Below are positions 1 to 11,658 of a stretch of 64,000 nt of DNA, one piece after another. The stretch comes from Athripsodes cinereus (Eukaryota > Arthropoda > Insecta > Trichoptera > Leptoceridae). Each line of letters starts with the position of its first letter. The stretch's first letter is position 1. The notes under the pieces were generated by a model, which was not told where the DNA came from, ran no database searches, and saw nothing but the letters and a program-made list of their open reading frames with translations. The translations under genes and the position numbers were made by a program. The DNA lies in contig OX388312.1 of assembly GCA_947579605.1 (NCBI GenBank), forward strand, positions 7,440,001-7,504,000, read 5' to 3'.

Positions 1-283
1 TTATAATAATATTCTTCTTTTTTTGTATCATATCAAACGCGCATATGGCGTATGCAACTATACAATCTATCTTCTGTCTGCGATAACTCAGTTTGCGTAT
101 AACGTGTACCTACGACTCAATTTATGTAGGTATATTTTTGAGCCTCCCCGTTACAACTTTTTCAAAAGACAAATTTACCATTGAATGCGGATATATTAAC
201 TTCTCATTCAAATTCTTAAAATCTTTCCACATTTTTTCTATCATATTATTTGAAAATAGAAGACACTATTGTTTAGCAGTTGT

Positions 284-340
284 CTTGATTCTTAAATAAG
301 CCCTTGCGGCGGTTTTCACACAAAGTGGCGCATTTTTCAA
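284..340 (+). repeat. Family G fragment, copy 1
   Basis: GATTCTTAAATAAGCCCTTG followed by CGGCGGTTTTCACACAAAG and GGCGCAT. A close match lies at 12965-13015. A short GC-richer island in AT-rich DNA, probably the tail of a retroelement; the family is not recognised. Confidence 0.45.
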
Positions 341-518
341 ACAAACTATCTATGTTTACCTTGTTATTATAAGTATTGAAATATAAAAATTGTTTATAAA
401 GAAGAACGCATTCATAAATCATGTAAATTTGTAGATTTTTTTCTCATTTTGATTTATGTAGAGATTTTTTGTGTTTTTATTATTATTATTTTTATTTGTT
501 TTTAGTGATAATGTGACG

Positions 519-665
519 CGGTTAGATGGAAGAAATTACTATAATGTGATAATCTCGCCACTACATATAATTAATTTTTTTCTTATGTAAACTGATTTGT
601 TGATTTTGATAATAAGGTATGTGAATGATGATGTACAAGAAGAATATAAAAAATAAAAAAAATTA
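519..665 (+). repeat. Family D retroposon, copy 1
   Basis: Begins with a GTTAGATGGAAGAAAT-type head, followed by GATAATCTCGCCACTAC and an A-rich tail (AATATAAAAAATAAAAAAAA). The same head and tail recur at seven other sites here. The one-sided A-rich tail indicates retroposition; it is either a SINE or the 3' end of a LINE. Confidence 0.6.
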
Positions 666-744
666 ATATACAGATTTGATAATGTTAATATCAAGATTAT
701 AATAATTGTATTTTCATACTTATAGTAATTGCTGCATTGACATA

Positions 745-869
745 ATAATGATAAACTTTATTGTACAAAATATTTAGACAAAAATAATAAGATAACAACA
801 TGGTATATACAAATAATTTTGCACATTGGGTGAGTTTATCGCAGAGACGCGATATCTTCCAACTAACCA
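745..869 (-). repeat. Family D retroposon, copy 2
   Basis: Minus-strand copy; the head reads GGTTAGTTGGAAGATATCGC on that strand, then GCGATAAACTCACC. Close to the copies at 6262 and 42568. The tail side is degraded. It lies head-opposed to copy 1. Confidence 0.6.
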
Positions 870-1403
870 AAATATAAAATGAATATCTATAATATAACAT
901 AAAACGAGTTCGACTGTATTATCGTTAATGTTTACATATCGTATTAATTTTTTTGATTATAAATCAAATATATTCACACGGTACATGTCGCATTAAAAAT
1001 TTCAACCATCAAATAGTACATCTTTAAAACACACTTCTTCTAGTACATAACATTATTTGTTATATATTACGTATTAAAAAATAACAAAGAACATCTGGTG
1101 GACACTCCCGTATTCATATCGTAGTGTAATTTTTACATGAGAATGTATGTTTAAACATTGTATGTACTTTTATATTAAAATTTTTGGATCATGTTTAGTA
1201 TCAAGTGGATCAGGGTTAATTTCATTTCTAGTTTTTTTTTTAATGTATAAACAATGAATCTAGGTTTTTAAATCATTAACCTAAATATTTTTTGTAGGGA
1301 GTAATATTCGTATGTACTATCAAAATGGAGGGCATGAGAATATATTGTGTATCGTAGTTTAATTGATCCGTAATTTTTTTTTATAATATGTATTTTTCTC
1401 TAT
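870..1403. other. No recognisable feature
   Basis: AT-rich sequence between family D and the family B fragment, with only short T and A runs. Confidence 0.6.
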
Positions 1404-1568
1404 CTTTTTCAATTGTCCTGGGTCTGGGTGTTACATGTATGTGTATTTAGTGCATTGCATATATGTGTATCGTCACATTAGTACCCATAATTCAAGATTC
1501 ATTTCTTAGTTTGGGACTTGCTCGATTTGTGTGAATTGTCTATGCATGTTATGTTATCTTGTTATCTA
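1404..1568 (+). mobile_element. SINE family B, 5'-truncated copy 1
   Basis: Carries the body and tail shared with the full copy at 43677: GTCCTGGGTCTGGGTGTTAC, TTTAGTGCATTGCAT, TTAGTACCCATAATTCAAG, GTCTATGCATGTTATGTTAT. The tRNA-like head is absent, as expected for a 5'-truncated retroposon. Confidence 0.75.
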
Positions 1569-1649
1569 TACCAGCATAATTTTTTCTACAATTGGAGTTG
1601 CTATTAAATTCACTGTCTCATCACTGAATATGCTATGTAGAGTATATTT

Positions 1650-1722
1650 TCTACGAAGAGGATTACTTGCATGAAGTTGACCCGCTGACTACCCCACTTT
1701 TGGGAAATGCTGTGGTGGTATA
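1650..1722 (-). repeat. Family A repeat, fragment
   Basis: Matches the tail side of family A: a degenerate purine-rich GAGAGGA-type segment, then GACCCGCTGACTACCCCACT and TGGGAAATGCTGTGGTGG. Diverged and truncated. Confidence 0.6.
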
Positions 1723-1837
1723 AATGAATATTTTCGATTATGCTTTAAGAATGGTAGCCTATACAAGACATTCGAAAACAAACACTTAATTTAGACAGGT
1801 ACCTATTTTTAGCTAATTATGTTAAAATTTTGATTCA

Positions 1838-1945
1838 CATATTATTTATTTATTTATTTATTTATTATTACAATATACGGCTTGAGCCTTTTACATGTAT
1901 AAAATAAAATTGTAGAAATTGCATGACAGACAGTACGTTTAAACA
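1838..1945 (-). repeat. Family E retroelement 3' tail, copy 1
   Basis: On the minus strand: ACATGTAAAAGGCTCAAGCC, GTATATTGTAATAA and then a TAAA-type tail (about 1841-1866). The sister copy on the plus strand is at 33200-33352. The arrangement (conserved block, then an AATA-type simple tail) is that of a LINE or SINE 3' end. Confidence 0.6.
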
Positions 1946-2837
1946 AGACAAGGAGTAATCATTAAAAAAAGGAAAATACATAATAAAATAAAAACAGTAT
2001 GATAAATATAATACATATAAACCATTCAATAAAACTTTTTAAAAATTAATTGATAAAAGACAGAACTAGCAATAAATCATCAAAATTGGGAAATTCAACA
2101 TAAGATTATTAAAATATATAATTATAAAATGTTTAACATCACAAACAAATAATCAATACAGATAGAGATCAATAAACAATGAATTTAAGACATATTAACA
2201 AGAAGAAATTAATAAAAAATAGGAATCGTAAAAAGATAACAAATTTGTTTGAAGTAACCATATATGAAGAAAAGATTTAATATTACAAAGAAATAGGCGA
2301 GCGGTAGCAATAGAATATTATAATTATAATGTGAAACACTACTCTTTTTGTATTCAAAGTATTTGTGTCGTTTATTTTCATTGCACTGTGTATACTTATA
2401 ATAAAATAAACATCAACGAATTATGCTTTCAGTGCCTTGTTAGATACATTGTTGTTTTTGTATAAGATGCATCACGCGATACAAAAACAAATATATTGAA
2501 TAAAAAAACTATCTTTAAAAAGAGGAACCGTATGTGGAACATTGTTTATTATATTTATAAGCTGTGGGAATATTATCATATAAATTTGTAACTATTTTCG
2601 TTTTAATATTTCAGCGCTGGAAACTGTCATTTATTCTCTATTGCCACGTCCTTTGTGGAGTAAACATGGAAATATGAACGCCAGATGCCTAACAGAAATT
2701 CATTTTTTTAAATAGAAGTTACGTGTTTTTGTAAATGTTTAATAGGATCATGTATTCTGAGTAGGTACATACCTAAATTTGAAATAATGAAAAGTACTAG
2801 GCTCGTTATCGAGAAGTATAGTTTCACTAATAAAACA
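1946..2837. other. No recognisable feature
   Basis: AT-rich sequence with A-rich stretches; no open frame, inverted repeat or family match that I can support. Confidence 0.55.
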
Positions 2838-2990
2838 TTTGAAATCTTCAAATCAGCGATGAGATGTACCACCCATCCTGAAAGTCTAATTTTTTATGAG
2901 ACACTGAGGATTACTTGTTTCTTTATTACATGCAGTTAATCCGCTGGCTAATACGAATAAGGAATATGTTGTTATGTTGTAGTATGCCAT
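2838..2990 (-). repeat. Family A repeat, tail half
   Basis: CAGCGATGAGATGTACCACC, CATCCTGAAAGTCTAATTTT, TTTATTACATGCAGTTAATC and CGCTGGCTA match family A on the minus strand. The head half is missing. Confidence 0.7.
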
Positions 2991-3209
2991 AGTAGTTTTT
3001 CTATTTATATTTATACAAACATAAATGTTTTTGCATGCCTAATGATTACATTATGTAATTAAATATTTTTTTGTGAAAACATTTTAATTATACAAAAAAG
3101 TTGAAGATAAAAGCAACATTTTTATACGCACGATTATAATTTAAAGAAAAACACTAATTAATTAGTTATTATTTGATTATTGTTTTCTTTTACTAATTAC
3201 TTAAAATAT

Positions 3210-3442
3210 TATCCTGGAAAATACCACAAGTGGTATAGCCTGCAGATCAGCACCATTTAATAAATATGCCAGATGTCTTCTTTGTGTCAACAAAAATAAA
3301 GACATTCGGGACGGGCGCCATACAACATCGCAAAAATTAAAATTTTAAGTGTATTTTATTTTAATCATCATCCTTTCTACAGGACATTCGAAAAAAAACG
3401 TTTAAGAGTGGGAAATCTATTCTTTGCCGGTTGCTCCACCAC
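3210..3442 (+). repeat. Family A repeat, nearly full
   Basis: Runs from CCACAAGTGGTATAGCCTGC through GTGTCAACAAAAATAAAGAC and GGACATTCGAAAAAA to TTCTTTGCCGGTTGCTCCAC. All main blocks of the consensus are present in order, with moderate divergence. Confidence 0.8.
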
Positions 3443-3681
3443 TTTTTTTGTCGCGAAACAAATTGTCATCAACATGTTGAAAGCAATTAAGTATAAAATT
3501 CAATTAACGAGTTTATTATTTAAAGACCAGCATGATTATATCATAATTATTTTTTGCGTAATTGCTTAATATTTATAAACTAAATGAAAAATATTTAAAA
3601 TCACACAAGCATTATAATTATCCAAAAACAGGAGGTCATCAAAGTTATCATAAATTCTCTTGTTCATATTAATATTTTTGT

Positions 3682-4728
3682 TCCATGGAGCACTCGGCAA
3701 AAAATTGGTATCTAACTCTTTTCCGTGAATTTTCGAACTCCCACAAAAAGCACGTTTTTAAAAAAGGGAACTAATTATTTGTTCGGCTATTAATCCATTC
3801 GTTCGGCAAGAAAAAATCAGCAATTATTAAGTCATTTGCATAGCAAACAATGTTTTCATCGGCAATAAATAAAAAATAATCGCAACACTTGTTTTACAAA
3901 CAAACTTGGTTATATCGGCAAATTAACAAATTTTAACAGCTTAATAAATACTCGCACAACAAAATAATTAATTGACCAGCAGAATTGTTATTTGAGCAGC
4001 AGAATTATTATTTGAGCAGCAGAATTATTATATGACCGGCAGAAAATATTAGATAAACAATATTTTTCACACACCGATTTACCTTCGGATGCACGTGAAG
4101 TTTTGTGATTTCTTACCAAATTAATGATGACTACGAAAATAATGCTAGTTTCCGCTTTGCTATATTAACGAAATATCTAACTGAAATGTCGAAAAACGCT
4201 AGAATCGTTCATTCAGATGCTACATATAAAATCACATAAAAAGATGCTACATACAAAGATTTATTATTTGAACAAGATTAAAATTTTAGCTTTCACAAGT
4301 TTAATTAAAATTAGCTCACGGTTTGCTTCTCATTTATTTATTTTGCTGGATAAATAATCATTATGCCGGTCAAATAATAATTTTGCTGGTCGATTAAATT
4401 TAGAATTTTACAATATCATATTATTTGCAATAGAAATATAATATTCTCGCTGGGCATAAGTAGCATATCAACATGATATATTTGTCGGCAGAATACATTT
4501 TTCTGCTGAACATAACATCAATATTATGCTGATCGTTTAAATGATAGCCTTTAAAAAATATAACCATTATGCTTCTTAAAATCAGCGATGAGATATGCCA
4601 TTCATCCTGAATGTTCTAATTTTTTGTTGGTATGGAGACAACGGCTTGCAGCTTGTTTGTTAAGTGCAGCTGGTCTGCTGGCTACCCTTTTTGTGGGCTA
4701 TGCGGTGGTGGTTTAGTAGTAGTAGTAA
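3682..4728 (-). repeat. Family A repeat split by a nested element
   Basis: The head part (GGAGCACTCGGCAAAAAATT to about 3756) and the tail part (about 4559-4728, with TCAGCGATGAGATATGCCAT, GCAGCTGGTCTGCTGGCTAC and a TAGTAGTAGTAG tail) form one copy. They are separated by the 784-bp element at 3766-4549. Joining the parts across one TTTAAAAAA restores alignment to other copies within about one base. Confidence 0.85.
3757..4558. mobile_element. 784-bp foldback-like element with 9-bp target duplication
   Basis: TTTAAAAAA at 3757-3765 and 4550-4558 brackets 3766-4549, and the element interrupts a family A copy. Inside, 20-nt units of the type GAGCAGCAGAATTATTATTT repeat about four times at 3974-4053. 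Three similar units occur in inverted orientation at 4332-4391 (AAATAATCATTATGCCGGTC type). Degenerate CGGC/GCTG motifs continue on both sides. The extreme ends (GGGAACTAATTATTTG and, on the minus strand, GGCTATCATTTAAACG) are only loosely similar. Arrays of inverted short tandem repeats suggest a foldback-type DNA element. A 9-bp duplication would fit Mutator-like elements and 8 bp hAT or P. No transposase is visible. Confidence 0.75.
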
Positions 4729-4875
4729 CTGTATTTTTTTTAGATCAGAATAAAGAATAAAGCTTATCTTCAGTATCACAAGAGGGAACAACTTCTGAAA
4801 TGACAGATCAACGATCTTTAATCTGAAAAAAATAATAAAAATATTATGTTCTTTATAATTAACGTCCTCTCTGAG

Positions 4876-5009
4876 CCAATCAGAAACCTCGATTGGAGAA
4901 CCACGTCTACACAATACAACGTCCCAACGCCTTTCTCACTTCTTCCGATTGGATTCTACACAATGTTGCATTGTGTAGACATGGTTCTCCAATCGAGGTT
5001 TCTGATTGG
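4876..5009. mobile_element. Hairpin MITE, internally deleted copy
   Basis: Arms 4876-4915 and 4970-5009 are inverted copies, 40 bp each with one mismatch; the arm starts CCAATCAGAAACCTCGATTG. The loop is about 54 bp (GTCCCAACGCCTTTCTCACT). The right flank GCACCCAAATCCGGTTAAAC also follows the related copy at 58953-59255, so the mobile unit probably extends beyond the arms. Confidence 0.75.
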
Positions 5010-5049
5010 TTTTGTCATCTGCACCCAAATCCGGTTAAACAATAAAAAA

Positions 5050-6261
5050 ATTAGTAAATCATCTAAACATTTGTCCTCTCTGAGATTTAAAGTATCCAGT
5101 AAAAGATAGGTATTCGTATAACATCGCGATGATCCTGATAGAACATTCTGTATATTACAGAGAAGACGACAAGTATATTCATTGCATTTAGTGATTTCAC
5201 TGGCCACTCTCACAGTAGTAGATACTGTAATGGAAGATATTTATAGAGAGAAAGACATTTATGACATAAAAATTGGTAACTAAATTACATTTTTGTAAAT
5301 TTACTCATTTTTTCCGAATCTGAAAATCTTCTGCCACTTGACTACCAAGAAATAATAATTTAAATTCTCATGATAAAAATGGTATTATATTATTATTGAA
5401 TATTATTATTTGTTGTTGATTAGCTCATTTTACACAAATATTTAATCTGTGTTATGGAATTTAATATGTTTGTCCTTGCGAGTTATTTTGAATGTCAACA
5501 CGTTTTTTTTTAATTGTGATGGTCATTTTTAAATATCTGCGTATCGTAAAAAAATATTTATCATGTAGTGAACCTATTATAATATTAATTAAGATTTATA
5601 TCATTTATAGATTACGTTATTCAATAGTTATTTATTATTTCCAAGTGAGAGAACTGTCTTTATACAAAAAGATGAATAGGACCTTTATCTCTAAGACAAG
5701 TTTTATTAAACACATAGAAAAACAAATGCAAACATCTGTCATGTATTGAAAACTATTCTGTAATTTGTCTCCTCACCAAGGAAATACGCATACACGTGTT
5801 TTCTTAAATTAATTGACAGCTCATAAAAAGATTCATACATTCCAATATATGCCGAAACTCTTTCATAGTTTCATGGGGTTTAATCATTCGATGCTTTTCC
5901 TCTCAACTCTTATTTTCAGCTCCATTCTTTTATTTCTTTCATGGTTGGAGATGATAAGTTTTATGTGCTTTGCAATTCTTGTTTTTTTTTTGTGAATTCA
6001 ATATCAATGTACTGTCAACTAAATATCAATGTACTGTCAATGTATGTGACATTTTTATATAATACTAAACAGTGTTTGCAAATTTTCTGGTTCTCCTGCT
6101 ATAATTGATTTGATGTATATTATTGATTATGTCATAAGTGTCTATTTGCGAAATAAAAAATAAACAAAAAATGATTCTTTCAAAATATCCGAAAAATATG
6201 TGTTAGTCTGGACCGGACGATTTTTTTACAAGTACTTTCCATAAATGTAATTTTTAAAAGT
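5050..6261. other. No recognisable feature
   Basis: AT-rich. A small direct repeat (ATATCAATGTACTGTCAA) occurs twice near 6000-6040. The open segments here are short and of biased composition and do not look coding. Confidence 0.5.
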
Positions 6262-6402
6262 GGTTAGGTTAGTTGGAAGATATCGCATTTTAGCGATAAA
6301 CTCGCCCTCTGTACATTGAATTGTATTTTTGTTATTTTATAATACTTGTATTGATTTGAAATATTATATAACCAATGAAGAATAAAATAAATAAATAAAT
6401 TG
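6262..6402 (+). repeat. Family D retroposon, copy 3
   Basis: GGTTAGTTGGAAGATATCGC, AGCGATAAACTCGCCCTCTG, TACATTG, then an A-rich tail of AATAAATAAATAAAT type. Very similar to the copy at 42568, which supports a defined 3' end. Confidence 0.7.
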
Positions 6403-7224
6403 TCGCAAAGTCGTTCATAATATAGCCTCCCACATGTCACCTTATATTTCTAAAATGTACGTATAATGCTTAGAAAATAAATAAAAGTTTTCTAACGTCA
6501 TATTAATGTACTAATCTAACAAAATCATAATGGTTGTAAACTGATTTATTTAATTACTTTTATATTATTATCTTTGTAATTACTTACGATCTCAAAGTTC
6601 CTCTTTCACTGTTAACCATTTTATAATGTCAGAATCGCATCATCACCTGTAGTGGGTACTATTTGAACTATGTACCGAACCTTATTTACTGAAATGCCAA
6701 CAATTTATTTATTGACACTATTCAAAAGTCGTGGATTTCAACTATAATATCAACGTATGATACATATATGCCACGTTTGACATTTTGACGTCGTCTCATA
6801 GGCTAAATAATGATTTGACAAGCTGCTTTATATTGGTTTAATTAGCACATATTGCATAATGAAATTAATTAAACACGTTATTACCTTGCGATAATAAAAG
6901 TAGATGATAATTTTCAATATTATATACCCTACTCTGTTAATTAAAAAAGTGTTTTCATACATTTCTATGTAAATTAATTTTCATTATGAGTTAACAAAAA
7001 CACTAAATTTTTCTATTGAATTGCAATTTTATTTTGAATTAATTAAAGGAAAATGTATTTTAAGTTCAGTAATCAAAGAAACCCACTAGATTTTTGTCAC
7101 CTGGATGTCCTTTCATTAAACACAGCGACATTAAAGCGTTAGGAATTTTGTGAGTAGAAGTTACTTGCTGTCTTGTGTTCCTATTTAAGGCGTTGATAGA
7201 CAATTTGATTAGAATGACGTGTAA
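6403..7224. other. No recognisable feature
   Basis: AT-rich spacer without family matches or plausible coding segments. Confidence 0.55.
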
Positions 7225-7460
7225 ATAATTGGTCTCCCACTTTTTTCTGTAAGTTTCAAGTGTCCTGTAAATGGCTGGTATTTGTAAAACATCACGTTTT
7301 AAGACATTTAATGTTTTCAGTTTGGCGATAAGGTTTGCCACCCATCTTGAATATTTTAATTTTAGTTGGCACTGAGAGAAGGACTTACATGTTTATTACA
7401 TGCAGGTGGCTCGCTGGCTACCCTACTTCAGGGAGATGCCTTGATGGCGTGGTATGGTAT
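7225..7460 (-). repeat. Family A repeat, full length
   Basis: On the minus strand the copy holds GTAGCCAGCGAGCCACCTGC, the CATGTAATAAACATG block and the head block ending ...AGTGGGAGACCAATT. All consensus blocks are present. Its open frame is incidental to the repeat. Confidence 0.82.
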
Positions 7461-9690
7461 TAAAATATCAAAAAAAATATCATAATATACCTACATCTGC
7501 TATCTCAATTGCTACAAAAAAAAGTAGGTAGGTACCTATACTATTAACAAAGTCTATCCTACTGTGATATTTTTTCATGAAGATTTTTTTGTTGATAGGC
7601 AACGTATATTAGGTATATGCAATTGGAACCGTTTTTGTAGGTTTTACCAAATAATAAAGAACAATATGATTTGTATACTTTTGCAGTTTTTTTTGTTGTT
7701 ATTCCACCAACGCATGATGTCAGATGAAGGTACATAATATTATTGCGGTACATTTAAAGAAGATAATGATTCATTTCACCCGATGCAGTTGGTTGGTTGA
7801 ATATTGTGGTCGTTTATTCAGTGTGTCAAGATACACATGCATTTAACATTCGCAAAATGTTTATGTTCTGAACTGGTCTGTCTCGTAAAGTTTTGCAAAG
7901 AATATTATCTAATAAATTGTTGTATCCGTTTGTATGATTATATATATTTTACAGACGGTGTAATTAGGAACGGCAGAGGTAAAATAATACACTCTAAGCA
8001 CGGTCTCATCCTTTAAGCAGGTCATAAGCTATAATACATTTCTCATTTCCACTCACGTTGCAGTTTGAATGATGCCATATTATAACGTTACTATGAAAAT
8101 GCATGAAATGTTTTTTAAATAGTAAATCATAGATACTTCTTTTTTCCCCTTAAAAATGGGCATGTGGGGTGTTAAAATTCAAATTTCGACAATGGAAAAG
8201 TTTTCTTTATACTTTTTCCTACGTTAGTACGTTATGTTAATACTTTGTGCATTAAAGAAGGGAGTGTGAAAGTTATTTTTTTTTTTTGGAGTAGCAAGAA
8301 TGTTGTTTTTTTTTACTCGTATATTTGGACAGTTTTTTTAACCACAGTTCATATATTCGTTTGTCTTCATCGGTTTATATTGCATAACCCCAAACCATGC
8401 CGGGTTAAAAAAGTTGGTGTATATAATATAATGCAAACAGTATTAACTTACTACTTCTTAAATAAAGATAAAGTAACGTTACTTTGTGCGGGTCAGTGGA
8501 TCATGATGTCGATGTCGCATAAATATTGTATTCACCAGGCATAAATATACAATAATAATAATAATATACCAATCCAGTACAAAATATCAATTCAATACAT
8601 ATTACAATGATAATGAAGAGCCTACAAAGTGAATGCTATGCATTACGCATATAAGTCATGTAACGGAAGTGTAAAGACGCAAAACATATAATGCATTATT
8701 TGGAATATTATAGAAAAACGAACTACAAAACGGCAGCAAAAATGAAAATGGAAGCAGAAATAAAAACATAGGAATAAACAACCCCTCATTTTGATTTCGT
8801 TGTTTGTGACAGCAAACTAAGCATTTATTTTGCAAAATACAAATAAAACAATATGTACCATACCAAAGTTACTTTGGTAGAAATGGAATTTGAAATAAAG
8901 AAAATTACTGACAAAAAGCGAAAGTAATCTAATATAATGAAACAACATTAACTGTTTAACATCTATAAAATAAGCGCACATCGTATTTCAGTTTCACCGT
9001 TTCTTAATTCCAAATTTGAATTCAAGCGCAATTATTTTTGTCTATGACTAAATAATGTTCAATTGTTCGAATTTGAACTTGAGACAAAACAAGAAATAAT
9101 ATCATGTTTTTCATAAACTTACGGTCAAATTCTACTTTTATAATAATACGAAATGATCATTATTCAGCAGTGATACGAATAATATTATCATGATTGTCGT
9201 TAACATAAATCTGTGAACGTTTTTCGTGACTTCTTTCGGCCATTGTAGTAAAGTCGTGCGTGACTTGATACGAAATAAAAGTAACAATAAAAAACAATAT
9301 TGTGTTCATTATTAAATACAAACTCTGTGAATCTCTTTAGTAAGTTGTATATACATACATTCATGCATTACATTACATGTACTACACCAGTGACATAATA
9401 TCACAATTACCTATTAAAAGTCACGCAATTGTGTAATTGATCACACTGTAAGTCATTATTATTATTACTATCATTATGTTATATCACATTGACCAATAAT
9501 AATTATAATTGTAATCTGTTAACATTTTGCACTGATAAGGGGACCAGTGATTAAAATTAAAATTGTACTTGTACGTAATATATATTACAATATCTTCCTT
9601 GTCTTGCGATGCAATGGTGGGAAGAATACTTACTAATCCCAGATACGAAAGCTCTGTCAATTCTTTTTGACCTTCAGTCATTACTATCTC
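7461..9690. other. Mostly featureless AT-rich stretch
   Basis: No family match, tRNA-like box or convincing coding segment. Runs of T occur near 8280 and 8310, and a short ATA-type microsatellite near 8552-8570. Confidence 0.5.
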
Positions 9691-9693
9691 CAT

Positions 9694-9835
9694 TCATTCT
9701 AAGCTGAAGCTTTTACTACTTTTACTTTTGGCATTCTGTTTATTGGAGAGATTCTTGAAGGTATGAGGATTCAATCTTCTTGGGGTCGGCTCTAGGGCAT
9801 TGAAATTTTGAGATTTAGAGAGAAAAGGTATTTAG
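9694..9835 (-). pseudogene. Possible coding remnant, unidentified
   Basis: A minus-strand open segment of about 45 codons reads ...LEPTPRRLNPHTFKN... and then a Lys/Ser-rich end (SKSSKSFSLE) before TGA at 9694-9696. Its composition is more protein-like than its surroundings. There is no start codon and no identified domain. It may be the degraded 3' end of a retroelement frame or of a host gene. Weakly supported. Confidence 0.2.
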
Positions 9836-9839
9836 ATTC

Positions 9840-10770
9840 AATGTAGCATTTTGTACTTCAGTACAGAATCCACACAAACTGTATACTTATCAAAGAATAT
9901 TCATAAACTACCGCTGTGCTTCTATCTTCATTTAATTATTTTCATAAATTTTCGGAGGATTTATTTCGTGAACACGACCTGAGTTACAACCAAATACGTA
10001 AATTTGTATACATTAAGTAAGCTAAGAAATATTTACCAAAGCATTATTTCTATATCTAAGCACATCATACTAAGGATTCCAGTATGACATTCTCAGCATC
10101 ATTCCATGCTGGTCAGGTATGCAATAATTTCATAGGTAAGCAGTCACATTCCAAGCAGAATAATAATTCTTAGCTTGAAATATGATAATGATTTCGTGCG
10201 GTTCTGGTATGGACAGAGACATCTTAAATTGCAGACGTATTTTGGTAAATAATATTCCTTGCCTCGGAAAATATTAAAATCTGGTCTTTCAATTAATCTT
10301 CAGGTTTTTCTTTAGTTTGATATGCTGCTACTTCTATCATCAAAAAACCTATCTTTTTTGATGCTGATGGTTTGACAAAAAATAATTATTTTTTTTGCTT
10401 TCTTGCGCGGTTAAGAGGCAATGAGCTTTAAAAAAATTAACTTTATTTGCATTGCTTTTTATTATTTTCAAAATACAATTTTGTTGATGGAATAATGGCC
10501 TATTCATAAATATTGCCAAGGGTCTCAAGCGAATCTTTAAATTTTATTACCCAACTTCATTGTATCATTATTTTTGGATGTTCCGTCGTTTTTACATGTA
10601 AATAATAGTCTTCCATCGGTGCCATCAACATGTCAATTATTTTTATACTTCGTCCCATTTCAACAAGTTTTATGCCAATCTTTAAGATTTCGATTTAGGG
10701 ACAAATGTCGAAAATTTATCTGTCCGAAATAAGTCCAAAACTGTGAACACACAGTCGATTTTGGATGTTG
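9840..10770. other. No recognisable feature
   Basis: AT-rich sequence, nothing assignable. Confidence 0.5.
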
Positions 10771-10862
10771 TACATCATCATCACCATCACACCAATTCCT
10801 TTTCGGGGTAGGCAAAAAGGATCGAGTGCCACTGCTGTCTTGTTCAATTCAGGTTGAACAAT
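10771..10862 (-). mobile_element. LINE-type 3' tail with GATGAT repeat
   Basis: On the minus strand: CAGTGGCACTCGATCCTTTT, TGCCTACCCCGAAAAGGAAT, TGGTGTGATGGTGATGATGA. A GC-richer body ending in a GATGAT microsatellite is typical of 3' ends of several insect non-LTR retrotransposons. No coding part remains. Confidence 0.55.
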
Positions 10863-11026
10863 TGAGACTATAATATTTTGATATTTCATTTTCACATCTC
10901 ATAGAAAATATTTAAAATATTGAAGCCATAAATATAATAAATTGGTGTAATTTTTTTACTTTAATGACTATGAGATGGTCAAATTGCGTTAACTTAGTGT
11001 AATATTTCAATTTTAAATAAAAATAA

Positions 11027-11344
11027 TTATTTTGTTTTCGGACTTGAGTTGTCTCCAATCGTTTTTGATTTTTCGGACATTAACATGTCATCGTTGAGTA
11101 TGGTGCTGTCATATTGAGGGTTTTTTGGTACTCTAGTACATTTTCTGTCCAGTGTCATAATCTTTTCTTTCACGTTGTCAGTCGGGACCGCCCAAAACAT
11201 TTCCAATATTTTTAAAACAAAATTCATTTTATTTTTAAAAAGCTTTACTATTGAGAAGGAGGAGTTACGAAATTGGTCTGTCTGAAGTATTTTGAGTGTT
11301 TTTATTTTTGAGAAAACTTCTCTTGATATATTGGGTTTCCTCAA
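11027..11344 (-). CDS. Unidentified open frame of 105 codons
   Basis: A minus-strand open frame ending ...TIGDNSSPKTK before a stop at 11027. It contains MNFVLKILEMFW, VKEKIMTLDRKCTRVP and NDDMLMSEKSK. Its residue mix is more like a real protein than most AT-driven frames here. It lacks an initial ATG (first codon TTG, with an in-frame TAG about 15 nt upstream), so it would have to be a 3' exon or a fragment. No domain, signal peptide or membrane segment is recognised. No clear polypyrimidine tract precedes it. In DNA this AT-rich an open frame of this length can occur by chance. Confidence 0.25.
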   Translation of the reverse strand: MRKPNISREVFSKIKTLKILQTDQFRNSSFSIVKLFKNKMNFVLKILEMFWAVPTDNVKEKIMTLDRKCTRVPKNPQYDSTILNDDMLMSEKSKTIGDNSSPKTK

Positions 11345-11416
11345 GGAGTTTGGATGGGTCTACATTACTTCTAGTTTTATTATTTCATTATATTTGTATT
11401 CATATATCTATAAATT

Positions 11417-11658
11417 ATACCATCACGGCGTCTTTCAATTGTGGGTTAGCCACAAGACAAACTGCATGTGATAAACATGCAGGTCATCCTCTTCGTGACA
11501 ATTAAAATAAGAGAATCGATAAGAGTGGAAAAGGTACTTAATTGCCTAAGTGAAGATGTTAAATAATTATGTTCGTGATGTTTTACGAATACCTGCATTA
11601 TACAGGGCACTAGAAAACTTACAGAAAAGGCTAGAAACACCATGGGAACTCTTCATTT
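11417..11658 (+). repeat. Family A repeat, diverged
   Basis: TACCATCACGGCGTCTTTCA, GCATGTGATAAACATGCAGG, TCATCCTCTTCGTGACAA, then TACAGGGCACTAGAAAACTT and ACAGAAAAGG. The blocks are in consensus order with a replaced middle. Confidence 0.75.

Noticed and set aside
3974..4053. CRISPR-like short repeats
   Set aside because: The 20-nt units are directly contiguous with no spacers, and inverted counterparts exist; this is a mobile-element array in a eukaryotic context.
7066..7341. 91-codon minus-strand frame
   Set aside because: Mostly the interior of a family A repeat; equivalent positions in other copies are closed.
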